64,000 nt of DNA from Lachnoanaerobaculum umeaense (GTDB lineage: Bacteria > Bacillota > Clostridia > Lachnospirales > Lachnospiraceae): assembly GCF_003589745.1 (NCBI RefSeq), contig NZ_CP032364.1:124001-188000 (forward strand), written 5' to 3'. The notes under the pieces were generated by a model, which worked only from the letters and a program-made list of their open reading frames with translations, had not been told where the DNA came from and did no database searches. Below are positions 21,101 through 30,226 of this stretch, piece by piece; position 1 is the first letter of the stretch, and each line of letters opens with the position of its first letter. Both the position numbers and the translations under genes were made by a program.

Positions 21101-24100
21101 ACGGAAATATTTCATTTACAAATAAGCTCAGTAATGCAGGAAATTATAAGCTCTATGTGGAGAACTTGACCAGTGACAGTTTTGCCGCTCCAAGTGTAGC
21201 AAGTAGTGCCACTGTGATAGGAAATGATTTTACTTCTTTTACTACAAAGGCATCTGTAATTAAGTCCGGTCAGACTCCAATACCTAATACACCATGGTCA
21301 ACGGTGGATATAAGCCTAACTAGAGATAATCCAAGTGCTATCAAGAACCTTGGACTTAAGACGGATTTTTATAATCTTACGGTAAAACATATCAAGGATG
21401 AGGACGGAAGCAATCTTGTTGCTGATGTGGTTACAAGAGAGCCAAGAGATACTGTATATACAACAGCGGCAATCACTACAGATCCAAATTTTGAAGTGGA
21501 TACTGCAAATCTTCCTGCAAATGCAAATGGAAGTTATACTGCAGACACAACAGTTACATATCATTATTTAAGAAAAAATGCAGGAGATGTTACAGTACAT
21601 CACTATGAGAGTGGAACTACAAATGAGTTATATGCAGTTTCTGCTACAGCCACACCGGCAGCAGAAGTACTTTCAGGTACAAGGCAGATGGGTAATACTT
21701 ATCAGACGCATAGAAGAGATATTAGTACTGCAGGAAGTTATGCAATACCACATTTCCATTTGGTAGGGACACCTACAGGACCGGTAAGTGGTACATTTGA
21801 TGCTACACAAAAAACTGTGACATATCTTTATGAGAGAAATGATGCAGCAGATGTGACTATAAAGTACATAGATATGGATACCGGTGCGAATTTAAACAGA
21901 CCTGAAAGCCTTGGAAGTACAACAATGACAAGCAATCCTACAGTACTTTCAGGAACAAAGAAGGAAGGCCTTGCATGGAGTAGCAGTGTGCTTCCTGTAG
22001 ACAATTACGATTTTGTTAGCAGCACCAATCCTACAAATGGAGTGTTTGGTGATGGAACAACTACTGTAACATACTCATATAGAAGAAAGAATGCAGGGAA
22101 TATTACAGTACATCATTATGAGAGGGGCACTACTACAGAACTCTATGTTCCAACATTGGGTGGAGCTGTCGCTCCTGAGGTTATAGACGGTACAAGAAAG
22201 CTTGGACTCACATATCAATCACAGGATAGAGCTGCACAGATACCAAATTATCATTTGCATCAGGCACCAAGTCCTACGCTATTGACTTTTACTACTGCAC
22301 CTATAGAAATAGCTTATTACTATGAAAGAGATAATGGTTCACCAATCATTATTCATCATATAGAGGACGGTACCAATAATGAGTTATATTCACAAGCTCC
22401 GGGAGGAACACCGGCTGCTATAACGATAGATGGAACCAACAAACTTGGGCTTACATATACTACTCAAAGTGTTACTATTCCTCATTTCCACCTTATAAGT
22501 CCACCTGCAAATCCTATAGTTACATTTGGTAATACACCTGTTGAAGTGACTTATAAGTACAAGAGAGATGATGCCGGAGATGTGAAGGTACATCATCTTG
22601 AATTAGGAACAAATAGTGTACTGGCTCCTGATGAAAACTTACCGGGAACTGAGAAATCAGGACTTACATATAGTACAAGTCCACAGAATATACCATACTA
22701 TACTATAGTGAATGCTACGCCTACAGGACATAACGGTAATTATCCGGCAGCAGGACTTACTACAGATGTTACATACTATTACCAAAGAGATAATGCCGGT
22801 AATGTTATAATACATCACTATGAAGTAGGTACAAGTAATTCACTATTGCCTGATGAAATATTATCCGGAACAGGAAAATCAGGTCTTACCTATATTACAA
22901 ATTCAGGTACTATTGCAAACTTTACAGTGGTAAATGCAACACCGGCAAATCACACAGGAGTCTATCCTGCAAGTGGAAATACAGTAGTAACTTATTACTA
23001 CAAGAGAGATGATGCCGGAGATGTTATAGTACATCACTATGAAGCCGGTACAACAAATCAGCTATCAGCAGATGAGACATTGTCAGGAGCTGAGAAATCA
23101 GGACTAAATTACAATACTGCTCCGGCTAATATCGTTAACTTTACTGTAGTGAATACAACTCCTGCAAATTATACAGGAACATATACTCCGGGAGTTAATT
23201 ATACCGTTACATATGAGTATAGAAGAGATGATGCCGGAGATGTAACCACATTGTATACAGATAGAGATGGTAATGAGCTAGACAGTAGAGTGGTACTTTC
23301 AGGTGTAAATAAGCTTGGATTGCCATATACAACAAGCCAAAAGAATATATTGAATTATATTCTTATAGCTCCGCCAACAAATGCCAATGGAACATTTAAC
23401 ATAATTCCTCAGATAATAAATTATATTTACAGAAGAGATGATGCCGGAGATGTAACTATATATCATAAGTCGGTACATGATAATAGTGATCTTATGGATC
23501 CGGTGGTAATTAGTGGTTCTGAAAGACTTGGACTTCCATATACAAGTAGTGAGGAGAATATAGCAAACTTTGAGATAGACACATTGCCAAGTAATGCAAT
23601 TGGATTATTCACTCATGGAAGTCAGAGCGTAACGTATTTGTATAGAAGAAAGGGTGCAGGAGATGTTACAGTCAACTATGTGGATGTTCATGGAAACAGC
23701 ATAGAGAGTACAGATGTAATTTCCGGAGCAAATATGCTGGGATTAAATTATACTACATCACCTAAAGCCATACCTTATTATGACCTTGTACTTAATCCGG
23801 CAAATGCAAATGGTGTGTTTACAGATGCTCCTATTACAGTGGAATATATATATAAGCGTCAAGATGCAGGAAATGTTATAATAGAATACTTGGATGAGGA
23901 TGGTGTACCACTTGTTGAAACTACAATATTGAACGGTAGTGAGCAGATAGGAGTACCTTATACTACAGAGTTAAAAGAGTTTGAATACTATGATTTGATT
24001 TCTATGCCAAGTAATGCAAATGGTGTGTTCAATCCGGGAACCCAAAGAGTAACATATATCTATCGTAGAAAAGATGCAGGAGATGTAATTGCCCATTACA

Positions 24101-24684
24101 TAAATCCGGCAGGAATTCAATTAGATGTAGATGAGATTCAAGACGGAAGTAGAAAGCTGGGACTCCCATATACTACTTTTGAAAAGGAGATTAGAGGATA
24201 TCATTTAGTTAGAGTTGAGGGAGCTGAAAGCGGTGTATTTACAACCGGACAAATAGATGTTAACTATGTATATGTAAAAAATCCGGGTATTATAATCTAT
24301 CCGGATCCTATAAAGGTAGCTACTCCAAGTCAGATAGCCGACCCACATAATAGGAACAATGATTATATTATCAGACCAAAGGCTACTCCATCTATTGCTA
24401 CATCGTCTAACAGTAGTAGAGGTGGCTCAGATGGAAATTCATCTATAAGACCGACAAAGACTGTTGTAGAAAAGACAGAAGAAAACAAGGCGGGAATAAC
24501 AAATCCTGAACCTCAAAAACCTGAAATCATTATTGAAGATCCTAAGAAGGTTACCATAGGAACTGTTTCAAACAGAGATCCGCTTCCGGTACCAAGGACT
24601 TCAGATGATATGAATCTTTTTAAATATATGATGTTACTGATATCTTCTTGTGGAGCAATGTTGGTAGTATTTAGGAAGAGATAA
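18121..24684 (+). CDS. Giant MucBP-repeat cell-wall surface protein (2187 aa)
   Basis: Third paralog of the cluster. Residues 1-29 form a signal peptide (ending near IVHATGG); GGGGAG precedes the ATG. The N-terminal 900 or so residues match the layout of the 3118-aa protein but are diverged. An SdrD-B-like segment (NIATHAFYDLNNNGTY ...) lies at about 945-1020. Thirteen MucBP-type repeats run from about 1085 to 2055; their final unit, DVIAHY ... YVKNPG, matches the last repeat of the other two proteins. There is almost no Pro/Thr spacer, but the ATPSQI and ATPSIATSSN segment is present. The C-terminus is VPRTSDD, a hydrophobic helix and FRKR, a deviant sortase signal. The ligand is unknown. 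Confidence 0.92.
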   Translation: MVKKSVHYFLLLVFSILLSLLPSPRIVHATGGGSAITTDIRYAITGQTTAMAGQKESYYVTNTLSGAVSTLYNPFTYVYLDKSIFSNPAASDITLASGATSVNILNDPNYYIIKINYSRLDTGYAAVPIKLTLKNASVQNGEVFNVPVKLFESGKNPATDTPLASSTSQFTAKTFPVGILYPNDAASATLATINIREEYVSDDETNAAHNRLSTSFVTSMSGDGYAGPANVNNGAVSLVPSGVGAGMDKRKVEFKIKLADNAVWDPSLPNNANWTYNSADHTITQQIDKGLATRIRPPFSVKWNGNQEVKLNDWTLAVFEQTTTLVNTDGTLDNSTRRYGQLHYRARYVRRIRIKKTLLGEGGSNVSRDSDLTYNYLVNVDQFGGTRPTSATSVKFRIIEDEPQMSSLLTGYGLRVRPERLSAADLAKLSHNKLQASNNRSNWTTLATDIVPISANSSEEYRENSIPTTLPTPASYRYYRLIFDDDITISQFDEEAVGLVVQTKLTPATHTAFINELNAHINDTHYKVVRNFGRVRNSNDEELGYSNADAYIRNPFANMRLISEGMSINGNSATSTISTGGRLTVVPRLQYWSVLWDARPAVNPKLVVVVDSDLIFDNAVSTHGTLTANYFDFNPNPTVIQNYKGNAGKTAYEFELTNLTFPGSKVAGYGNQINGVLDRIRVSFKAGAGLDAGPHQIKTILSWDNNTTFAASSAPGIIYSSDNADFLDPYDANNNGNTTDRLSTLTYNYTFVPPQAMVLGKKVKLSTDSVYQTSIKADKGDILDYQVRVWNNTNDQVENLHVMDVFPYANDKFIVKDGSGNYLDRDSKIYPKVISGVTANNSKFDIYYSTDAPSATIEGNIGATWLPAASITDWSSVTMFKADLKSGQSITAGEEVLFNYKVEMPDTKDNLATDTANNSVSSWRGNNVDGANEFTDSKVGTHKYNIATHAFYDLNNNGTYDSTDLNIANRPYILVKLDATGNETVVESGTTDSNGNISFTNKLSNAGNYKLYVENLTSDSFAAPSVASSATVIGNDFTSFTTKASVIKSGQTPIPNTPWSTVDISLTRDNPSAIKNLGLKTDFYNLTVKHIKDEDGSNLVADVVTREPRDTVYTTAAITTDPNFEVDTANLPANANGSYTADTTVTYHYLRKNAGDVTVHHYESGTTNELYAVSATATPAAEVLSGTRQMGNTYQTHRRDISTAGSYAIPHFHLVGTPTGPVSGTFDATQKTVTYLYERNDAADVTIKYIDMDTGANLNRPESLGSTTMTSNPTVLSGTKKEGLAWSSSVLPVDNYDFVSSTNPTNGVFGDGTTTVTYSYRRKNAGNITVHHYERGTTTELYVPTLGGAVAPEVIDGTRKLGLTYQSQDRAAQIPNYHLHQAPSPTLLTFTTAPIEIAYYYERDNGSPIIIHHIEDGTNNELYSQAPGGTPAAITIDGTNKLGLTYTTQSVTIPHFHLISPPANPIVTFGNTPVEVTYKYKRDDAGDVKVHHLELGTNSVLAPDENLPGTEKSGLTYSTSPQNIPYYTIVNATPTGHNGNYPAAGLTTDVTYYYQRDNAGNVIIHHYEVGTSNSLLPDEILSGTGKSGLTYITNSGTIANFTVVNATPANHTGVYPASGNTVVTYYYKRDDAGDVIVHHYEAGTTNQLSADETLSGAEKSGLNYNTAPANIVNFTVVNTTPANYTGTYTPGVNYTVTYEYRRDDAGDVTTLYTDRDGNELDSRVVLSGVNKLGLPYTTSQKNILNYILIAPPTNANGTFNIIPQIINYIYRRDDAGDVTIYHKSVHDNSDLMDPVVISGSERLGLPYTSSEENIANFEIDTLPSNAIGLFTHGSQSVTYLYRRKGAGDVTVNYVDVHGNSIESTDVISGANMLGLNYTTSPKAIPYYDLVLNPANANGVFTDAPITVEYIYKRQDAGNVIIEYLDEDGVPLVETTILNGSEQIGVPYTTELKEFEYYDLISMPSNANGVFNPGTQRVTYIYRRKDAGDVIAHYINPAGIQLDVDEIQDGSRKLGLPYTTFEKEIRGYHLVRVEGAESGVFTTGQIDVNYVYVKNPGIIIYPDPIKVATPSQIADPHNRNNDYIIRPKATPSIATSSNSSRGGSDGNSSIRPTKTVVEKTEENKAGITNPEPQKPEIIIEDPKKVTIGTVSNRDPLPVPRTSDDMNLFKYMMLLISSCGAMLVVFRKR

Positions 24685-24689
24685 AATAC

Positions 24690-24728
24690 GAACGCCTTGG
24701 GAAGTATAAATTCCCAAAGCGTTCTTTA
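24690..24728 (+). terminator. Terminator of the 2187-aa surface protein gene
   Basis: GAACGCCTTGGGAA pairs with TTCCCAAAGCGTTC around a short AT loop, with CTTTATT following. It starts 5 bases after the stop codon. Confidence 0.8.
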
Positions 24729-24815
24729 TTGTATATACACGCTCTGCCAAATGATTTAGTGTAATTAAAACTTTTTTAAAATGACTATTTTATAAAAAAG
24801 TGATAAACTACCACT

Positions 24816-25568
24816 ATGGATATTTTGTTTACGGATTTGGATAATACTTTGATTTATTCAAAGAAAATAGATATAGAAGATAAAATCTCAGTGGAAATTT
24901 ATGATGGTGATGATAACAGCTTTATGTCAAGATATTCATATGAGCTTTTACACAGGCTAAATAAATCAATATTATTTGTACCTGTTACCACTAGGACCAT
25001 TATACAATACAGCAGAATAGAGTTTGGTATATTGCCAAGATATTCTTTATGTGCAAACGGAGGAGTACTCTTAGAGAATGGTATTGTATCTGAAGATTGG
25101 TATAAAGAAAGTTTATCCATAGTAAAAGCTTCAAGAAATGAGAAACAAAAAGCATTTAATTTTTTGGAAAAGGATAAAAGAAGAAAGTTTGAATGTAGAG
25201 ATATTTATGAACTTTTTATTTTTACAAAATGTGATAGTATGGAGTCAGTGGTGTATGATCTTAAAAGGCTTCTGAATACAGAGTTGGTAGATATTTTATA
25301 CAATAAAGACAAGCTTTATATAATGCCAAAAGCTTTGAATAAGGCTAATATGATAAAACGCTTTTTAATAAAGTATGGATTTGGTAAAGATAATGATATC
25401 ATATTTGCAGCAGGGGATACAAAGTTTGATATAAGTATGATAGAGTTGGCTGATATAGGCTTTGCACATAAGGACTTGAAAATAAATAATAAGAATATTT
25501 TTAATGATTATGAGGGGCTTTTTTCGGATTTTTATCTGGAAAAGATTATGAAATATATTAAGGAGTAA
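24816..25568 (+). CDS. HAD-superfamily (Cof-like) phosphatase
   Basis: A 250-residue HAD hydrolase. Motif I is DLDNTLI at residues 7-13 (nucleophile D7, acid D9), motif II is VTTRT near 57-61, and motif IV is GDTKFD near 199-204, with a C2-type cap between as in the Cof/sucrose-phosphatase group. The substrate is unknown. It is first in a four-gene run with a zinc phospholipase C-like protein, TerD and AIM24; HAD phosphoesterases are known companions of Ter stress genes. No Shine-Dalgarno sequence precedes the ATG, yet the start must be here because motif I begins at residue 7. Confidence 0.85.
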   Translation: MDILFTDLDNTLIYSKKIDIEDKISVEIYDGDDNSFMSRYSYELLHRLNKSILFVPVTTRTIIQYSRIEFGILPRYSLCANGGVLLENGIVSEDWYKESLSIVKASRNEKQKAFNFLEKDKRRKFECRDIYELFIFTKCDSMESVVYDLKRLLNTELVDILYNKDKLYIMPKALNKANMIKRFLIKYGFGKDNDIIFAAGDTKFDISMIELADIGFAHKDLKINNKNIFNDYEGLFSDFYLEKIMKYIKE

Positions 25569-25571
25569 GAA

Positions 25572-26552
25572 ATGCCGGGATTTACAACTCATTATATTTT
25601 GGGACTGAAGGCATATGGAGGCTTAGAAAGCTCAGGACTGAAATATATAATATCCAAATATAGATGGCTGTATCAACTGGGGCTACAGGGTCCTGATATG
25701 TTCTTTTATAATATACCCATATTAAGGCATAGAGATTACAGAAATGTAGGCTCTTATATGCATGAAAGTCATGTGAATGATTTCTTTGCAAATGCACTTT
25801 GTGAGATACAATCTATGGACTCAAAGCAAAAGCAGCAGCAGGCTATAAGCTATATTGCAGGTTTTTTATGTCACTATGTGGGAGATTATATTTGTCATCC
25901 ATATATATATGCAAGGATTGGACATGAAAGAGGGAAAAACAGTGCTTATGTTTATGGACTTCATGCAGCATTGGAAAATGATATAGATACTTTGCTTTTA
26001 AAAAAATACAAGAAAAAGAAGACATCAGAGTTTAATCAGGCTGCAACTTTGGCACTCAATGGTTTTGAAATACAATTTGTCTCAGATTTTCTTTGTAGAA
26101 TAATTAATAAGACATATTATCCTATTACATATAAAAATAATTTTAGGGTGACATCAGCTATGGTCCATAGATCAGTACTGGCAATGAGATTTGGAGTAAG
26201 GACTCTAGCAGATCCTACAGGCAGAAAAAAAGGCAGAATTAATGCAATAGAATCAATATTTTTAAAGGCTCCAATAGTATCACAAAAGATATTGTCAGAT
26301 GAAATGCCTGATATAAATAAAGTATTCAATCTAAAACATGAACTTTGGATAAATCCATGGAATAATAGTATATATTCTAAAGAAAGTTTTACAGAGTTGT
26401 TTGAAAAATGTATATCCAGATGTGAGGAGATATTTAAGATTTTAAATACAGAGATAATGCCGGACAGACTGGAAGAAACAGACTTCCACAGATTATTGGG
26501 AAATATAGGTAACTTTTCATATCATTCAGGGCTTGATGTGGGATCTGATTGA
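25572..26552 (+). CDS. Zinc-dependent phospholipase C-like protein
   Basis: A 326-residue protein with the pattern of the bacterial zinc-dependent PLC/S1-P1 nuclease-like family (PF00882). An N-terminal histidine is in GFTTHYILG, then HESHVNDFF near 64-72, and HYVGDYICHP near 99-108 supplies the clustered His/Asp metal ligands. No signal peptide is evident, so it would act inside the cell unless exported otherwise. AAGGAG lies 7 bases before the ATG and the gap to the HAD gene is 3 bases, so the two are cotranscribed. The true substrate could be a phospholipid or another phosphodiester. Confidence 0.75.
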   Translation: MPGFTTHYILGLKAYGGLESSGLKYIISKYRWLYQLGLQGPDMFFYNIPILRHRDYRNVGSYMHESHVNDFFANALCEIQSMDSKQKQQQAISYIAGFLCHYVGDYICHPYIYARIGHERGKNSAYVYGLHAALENDIDTLLLKKYKKKKTSEFNQAATLALNGFEIQFVSDFLCRIINKTYYPITYKNNFRVTSAMVHRSVLAMRFGVRTLADPTGRKKGRINAIESIFLKAPIVSQKILSDEMPDINKVFNLKHELWINPWNNSIYSKESFTELFEKCISRCEEIFKILNTEIMPDRLEETDFHRLLGNIGNFSYHSGLDVGSD

Positions 26553-26585
26553 ATTAAATAATATATTAAAGGAAGAAGGGTGAAT

Positions 26586-27374
26586 ATGAGTATTTATCCA
26601 ATGAATGTAACCAAATCTATTGGTGCAAGCGATTTGGAAAATTTAAACCAAAAAAAAGGTGTTGTACTAACTGCCGAAAACGTGGATATTTTGAATACAT
26701 CTTATTATAAGAAGAAAATACCACAAAATCAGGGAACTCAGAACAGTACAAATCCACAAGCCGGTAATCAGGTTGTAGGAGGAACTCAAAATGTTGTTTC
26801 AACAAGACATATCAAATTGCCTGATTTTGCAAAGAAAGTTTCAAAAGGACAAAAGGTTCCAATAAGCTTTAGTTCTAAGGACATAAGAGTAAACTTTGGC
26901 TGGAATGTGAAGAATTCATCTTGTGATGTGGATGTCTCGGCGTTCTTACTTTCAAACAGTGGAAAAGTTGTAGGAGATGACTATTTTGTATTCTATGGTC
27001 AAGAGAGCAGTCCGGAAAATAGTGTTCGCTTTAGAAATGTAGAGCAGGCAAATGTATTGGAGGTATTTGATATAGACACAAGTCTTCTTAATCCTGCTGT
27101 TCAAAAGATAGTTTTTGTAATGTCTATCAATGAAGCATTGGAGAATGCACTAAACTTTAGTATGCTGATGGACGCCTATATTCAGATAGTAGACCCTTTG
27201 ACAAATATTGAAGTTGCATCTTTTTTGGTGGAAGAATACTATAATAATATAAACTCCATGATGATGGGTGAAGTGTATTTGCATAACGGATCTTGGAAGT
27301 TTAATGCAATAGGAAATGGAGTAAATAAGGACTTGGCGGGACTGTGTGAGTTTTATGGAGTACAGGTCATATAA
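26586..27374 (+). CDS. TerD-family calcium-binding stress protein
   Basis: A 262-residue protein. After a variable N-terminal 90 residues it matches the TerD fold: FGWNVKNSSCDVDVSAFLL, then DDYFVFYGQ, SPENSVRF, VFVMSIN, and GEVYLHNGSWKFNAIG near the C-terminus. TerD proteins bind calcium through acidic loops and belong to tellurite/general stress systems. I prefer ATG 26586 over GTG 26580 because of the spacing from the purine-rich GGAAGAAGGG. The Gln/Asn/Gly-rich linker at about residues 48-70 is longer than in plain TerD. It lies in an operon with the HAD, PLC-like and AIM24 genes. Confidence 0.85.
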   Translation: MSIYPMNVTKSIGASDLENLNQKKGVVLTAENVDILNTSYYKKKIPQNQGTQNSTNPQAGNQVVGGTQNVVSTRHIKLPDFAKKVSKGQKVPISFSSKDIRVNFGWNVKNSSCDVDVSAFLLSNSGKVVGDDYFVFYGQESSPENSVRFRNVEQANVLEVFDIDTSLLNPAVQKIVFVMSINEALENALNFSMLMDAYIQIVDPLTNIEVASFLVEEYYNNINSMMMGEVYLHNGSWKFNAIGNGVNKDLAGLCEFYGVQVI

Positions 27375-27385
27375 AGGAGGAGAAT

Positions 27386-28093
27386 ATGCTTACATTTGAA
27401 GTTATAAACGAATTAACACTTAAGGTTACCTGTGAGGGAAGAGATACTTTGATTACTAAAGCAGGTGCCTTTATAGCCGGAGAAAATCCCGGAGGAAAGA
27501 ATTATTCATTTGAAAAAATGCTGCTTGGACCTGGAGGTAGCATAGGTCAAGCACTCTTAGGACAGTTTGTGAGAAGAATTGCGGGCGAGAATATACCTCT
27601 TATGAAGGTAAATATGAATGGAAATTCTACTACGTATTATGCACATTACGGACAGCATGTAGTAGTATATAAGCTTGCTGTTGGTGAAACAGTTTCTGTA
27701 GAGTCTGAAAATATATTGGCATTTACAAATGATTGTGATTACTCAGTAAGATTCTTAGGAGTAGGTGTACTCTCACAAAAGGGACTTGCAACTACTACAT
27801 TGGTAGGTAGAGGGAATAATGCCTATGTGGCATTACTTTCTGACGGAAATCCTTTGGTAATCTCAAATGTAAAGTCAAGAGATACACTTTCAGTAGATCC
27901 GGATGCGGTAATATGTTGGTTTAGCCAAAGTGGTATGGGAGATCCACAGATAAGAGCGGATATATCTTGGAAAACTTTCATAGGTCAGGCCTCAGGTGAG
28001 TCCTATGCCTTTGAGTGGTCAGGAAATTCTCCTGTAACAGTATTGGTTCAGCCAAGTGAACGAGGCGGTGGTGTCAGAGTCGGTATTGATTAA
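27386..28093 (+). CDS. AIM24/DUF124-family protein
   Basis: A 235-residue protein of repeated beta strands and glycine turns typical of AIM24-type proteins: GAFIAGENP early, YYAHYGQHVVVYKL mid, and a C-terminal half with GVGVLSQKGLATTTL and VDPDAVICWF. The molecular function of the family is not established; bacterial members often lie beside TerD genes, as here. AAAGGAGG precedes the ATG and an 11-base gap follows terD, so it is the last gene of the operon before a strong hairpin. Confidence 0.75.
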   Translation: MLTFEVINELTLKVTCEGRDTLITKAGAFIAGENPGGKNYSFEKMLLGPGGSIGQALLGQFVRRIAGENIPLMKVNMNGNSTTYYAHYGQHVVVYKLAVGETVSVESENILAFTNDCDYSVRFLGVGVLSQKGLATTTLVGRGNNAYVALLSDGNPLVISNVKSRDTLSVDPDAVICWFSQSGMGDPQIRADISWKTFIGQASGESYAFEWSGNSPVTVLVQPSERGGGVRVGID

Positions 28094-28100
28094 TAGATTT

Positions 28101-28130
28101 AAAGCAGTCGGAATATCCCGACTGCTTTTT
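28101..28130 (+). terminator. Terminator of the TerD/AIM24 operon
   Basis: AGCAGTCGG and CCGACTGCT form a perfect 9-bp stem with an AATAT-type loop, followed by five T residues. It lies between convergent genes and may also stop minus-strand transcripts weakly. Confidence 0.85.
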
Positions 28131-28148
28131 GCAAATTAGTATAGCTTA

Positions 28149-29933
28149 TTACTGGAGTTTCATCACTTCTTTAAAAAAGTCCTTTGCATATCTGTACATT
28201 TTTAGAGAGTATTCACCAAACTCTTCACCTACATTCGCTTTGTACACTGTCCAAAGTGCCCATAGATAACCGCTGAGTGCCATGTAAGCATAAAGTTTTT
28301 TACATTCATCAATAGAGGGATCTCTTTGCAAATAACTCTTTAAAAGTTTATCAGCCTGTGATTTATCATAGTAGGAGTATATAGCACACATTGCAATATC
28401 TATGATGGGCTCTGCCATACCGGCATACTCCCAATCAATGAGTTTGATCTTATTATCAGAAGTGATAATAAAGTTGTCAGCCACACTGTCTATATGACAG
28501 AGACAGGTTTTAGACTTTATTTCATTCAGCAAATCCAAGAGAAGTACCATATTCTTGTGTACAATATTAACATCATGAAATGAAATACCACCGGTATCTT
28601 CACATAGTTTGGTATAATAATCTATTCTTTCAGCTATATTAAATTCATGATCAACACAAATATGTTTTTCATGTAAAGTTCTTAAAAGTTCCATACATCT
28701 TGCCATCTCTATGGAATCATTTGGATTGGCGTTTCTGGAACCATCATAGAACTTTGAAATCTTATATCCACTTTCTTTATCAAAGTAAATTATCTTCTCA
28801 GTAATATTTAAATCTTTAATTGCCATATAGCAATCATACTCATGTTTTCTGTCAATTAGTACATCAGTACCCTTACCGGGGATTCTACATATATAACTCT
28901 TATTATCTATTTCAAATAGAAAGGATTTATTTGTCATACCGGATTTTAAAGTGCGAAGACCATTTATATGATTTTCTGAGACATTAAAGACTTTTGCAAT
29001 AAGCTCAAGTGCAACATTGCCACTTTTTTCCTTATATTTATCATCAAAGGCTCTAAGCTCCTCAAGATTTTCAAACTCATAGACCTGATTTGCAGGTTGA
29101 GGATTGATATGCATAGCAGGAAGGAGTGAGTTCTTTTCCTTTAATTCACGCATAAGTACATTTTCCCAATACCAGTCATCACTTCCCGGAGTATGAAAAG
29201 CTTTTTCAAGTATTGGCATAAAGACAGAGGAAAAATCCTTGCTGAAATAAACAGGTCCATACATTACATATGTATCATTTCCACCTATATTTATCTCAGT
29301 GATTTCTCTTTTTTTATTAAAATCAAGTACCCACTCGCTTGTACTTCCTTCCATATATACTGAAGAGTACCAAGAAAATGGTTCATAGCGGTGGTACATG
29401 TTTTCGCGCATCCAATTATCTGAAGAAAGTATGTAGACATTGGTATTATTGATGTATTGATATGCGTAATGTAAAGAGGATATATTATTCTTTGATGAGT
29501 AATCAGGATTATATACAAGCTTAACATCATATTTATCTATAAGATACTCAAAATGCTCTTTTAGATATCCTACTACTATAACAATATCAAAAACGCCTAC
29601 TTCGTGAAGCTGCTCAATTTGTCGTTCAATCATTCTAACACCAAATACTTCCAATAGGCCTTTTGGTGTTTCAAAAGTAAGCGGAACGAATCTGGAACCA
29701 AATCCGGCTGCCATGATAACAGCTCTCTCCACCTTAAATTTAGAAAGGTAGTCAAGACCTTTACTTGTTATGTTCAGTCCATGTTCATTTTTATTTAAGT
29801 AGTTTAATGCTATTGCTTCCCTTATAAGACTGTTAACACTGCCAAGAGATAGGGAAAGCTTTTCAGCTAAATCCCTTTGAGTGATCGTATTACATTCAAA
29901 TATTTCTCTTAGTAAATATGCGTATTTGTTCAT
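28149..29933 (-). CDS. Winged-helix / LicC-like cytidylyltransferase / LicA-like choline kinase fusion
   Basis: A 594-residue three-part protein. Residues 1-65 form a winged-helix DNA-binding domain (TQRDLAEKLSLSLGSVNSLI). Residues about 68-300 are a nucleotidyltransferase with MAAGFGSRF and PKGLLEVFG, as in LicC-type CTP:phosphocholine cytidylyltransferases. Residues about 315-590 are a choline kinase/APH domain with catalytic HIDSVADNFI and IDWEYAG. Together these would turn choline into CDP-choline for envelope decoration. The choline-binding-repeat protein encoded divergently alongside supports choline over other substrates. AAGGAG precedes the ATG. The HTH might make it self-regulating, which is inference. 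Confidence 0.85.
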   Translation of the reverse strand: MNKYAYLLREIFECNTITQRDLAEKLSLSLGSVNSLIREAIALNYLNKNEHGLNITSKGLDYLSKFKVERAVIMAAGFGSRFVPLTFETPKGLLEVFGVRMIERQIEQLHEVGVFDIVIVVGYLKEHFEYLIDKYDVKLVYNPDYSSKNNISSLHYAYQYINNTNVYILSSDNWMRENMYHRYEPFSWYSSVYMEGSTSEWVLDFNKKREITEINIGGNDTYVMYGPVYFSKDFSSVFMPILEKAFHTPGSDDWYWENVLMRELKEKNSLLPAMHINPQPANQVYEFENLEELRAFDDKYKEKSGNVALELIAKVFNVSENHINGLRTLKSGMTNKSFLFEIDNKSYICRIPGKGTDVLIDRKHEYDCYMAIKDLNITEKIIYFDKESGYKISKFYDGSRNANPNDSIEMARCMELLRTLHEKHICVDHEFNIAERIDYYTKLCEDTGGISFHDVNIVHKNMVLLLDLLNEIKSKTCLCHIDSVADNFIITSDNKIKLIDWEYAGMAEPIIDIAMCAIYSYYDKSQADKLLKSYLQRDPSIDECKKLYAYMALSGYLWALWTVYKANVGEEFGEYSLKMYRYAKDFFKEVMKLQ

Positions 29934-30110
29934 AACTGCTCCTTATATAAGCTTATATATTCTGTTTTGCAAAATGCCATAAGTTCAAAAAGTATAAAAA
30001 AATATATATATTGAACATATTAACACAGCAAAGGGGATAAGTACACATATATATAGAAGAAAAGTAGTAATTGTAATATTTTTGTAAGAAATCAGAAAAG
30101 GAAAATATAT

Positions 30111-30138
30111 TGTAAGTAAGGGAATAAAGTTATATACT
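30111..30138 (+). promoter_or_regulatory. Promoter of the choline-binding protein gene
   Basis: TTGTAA (30111-30116) and TATACT (30133-30138), 16 bp apart, form a good sigma-A promoter. The implied leader is about 80 bases and can form a hairpin closed by TGATAC/GTATCA (about 30150-30180) before the AGAAGGAG ribosome site. Confidence 0.65.
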
Positions 30139-30226
30139 ACGATTGTCTTGATACAGTGGGACTGAAAAGTACCGTATCAGACGCATTAGATTTTTAAAAG
30201 GATTTCAAGAAGGAGATGCATTCATT

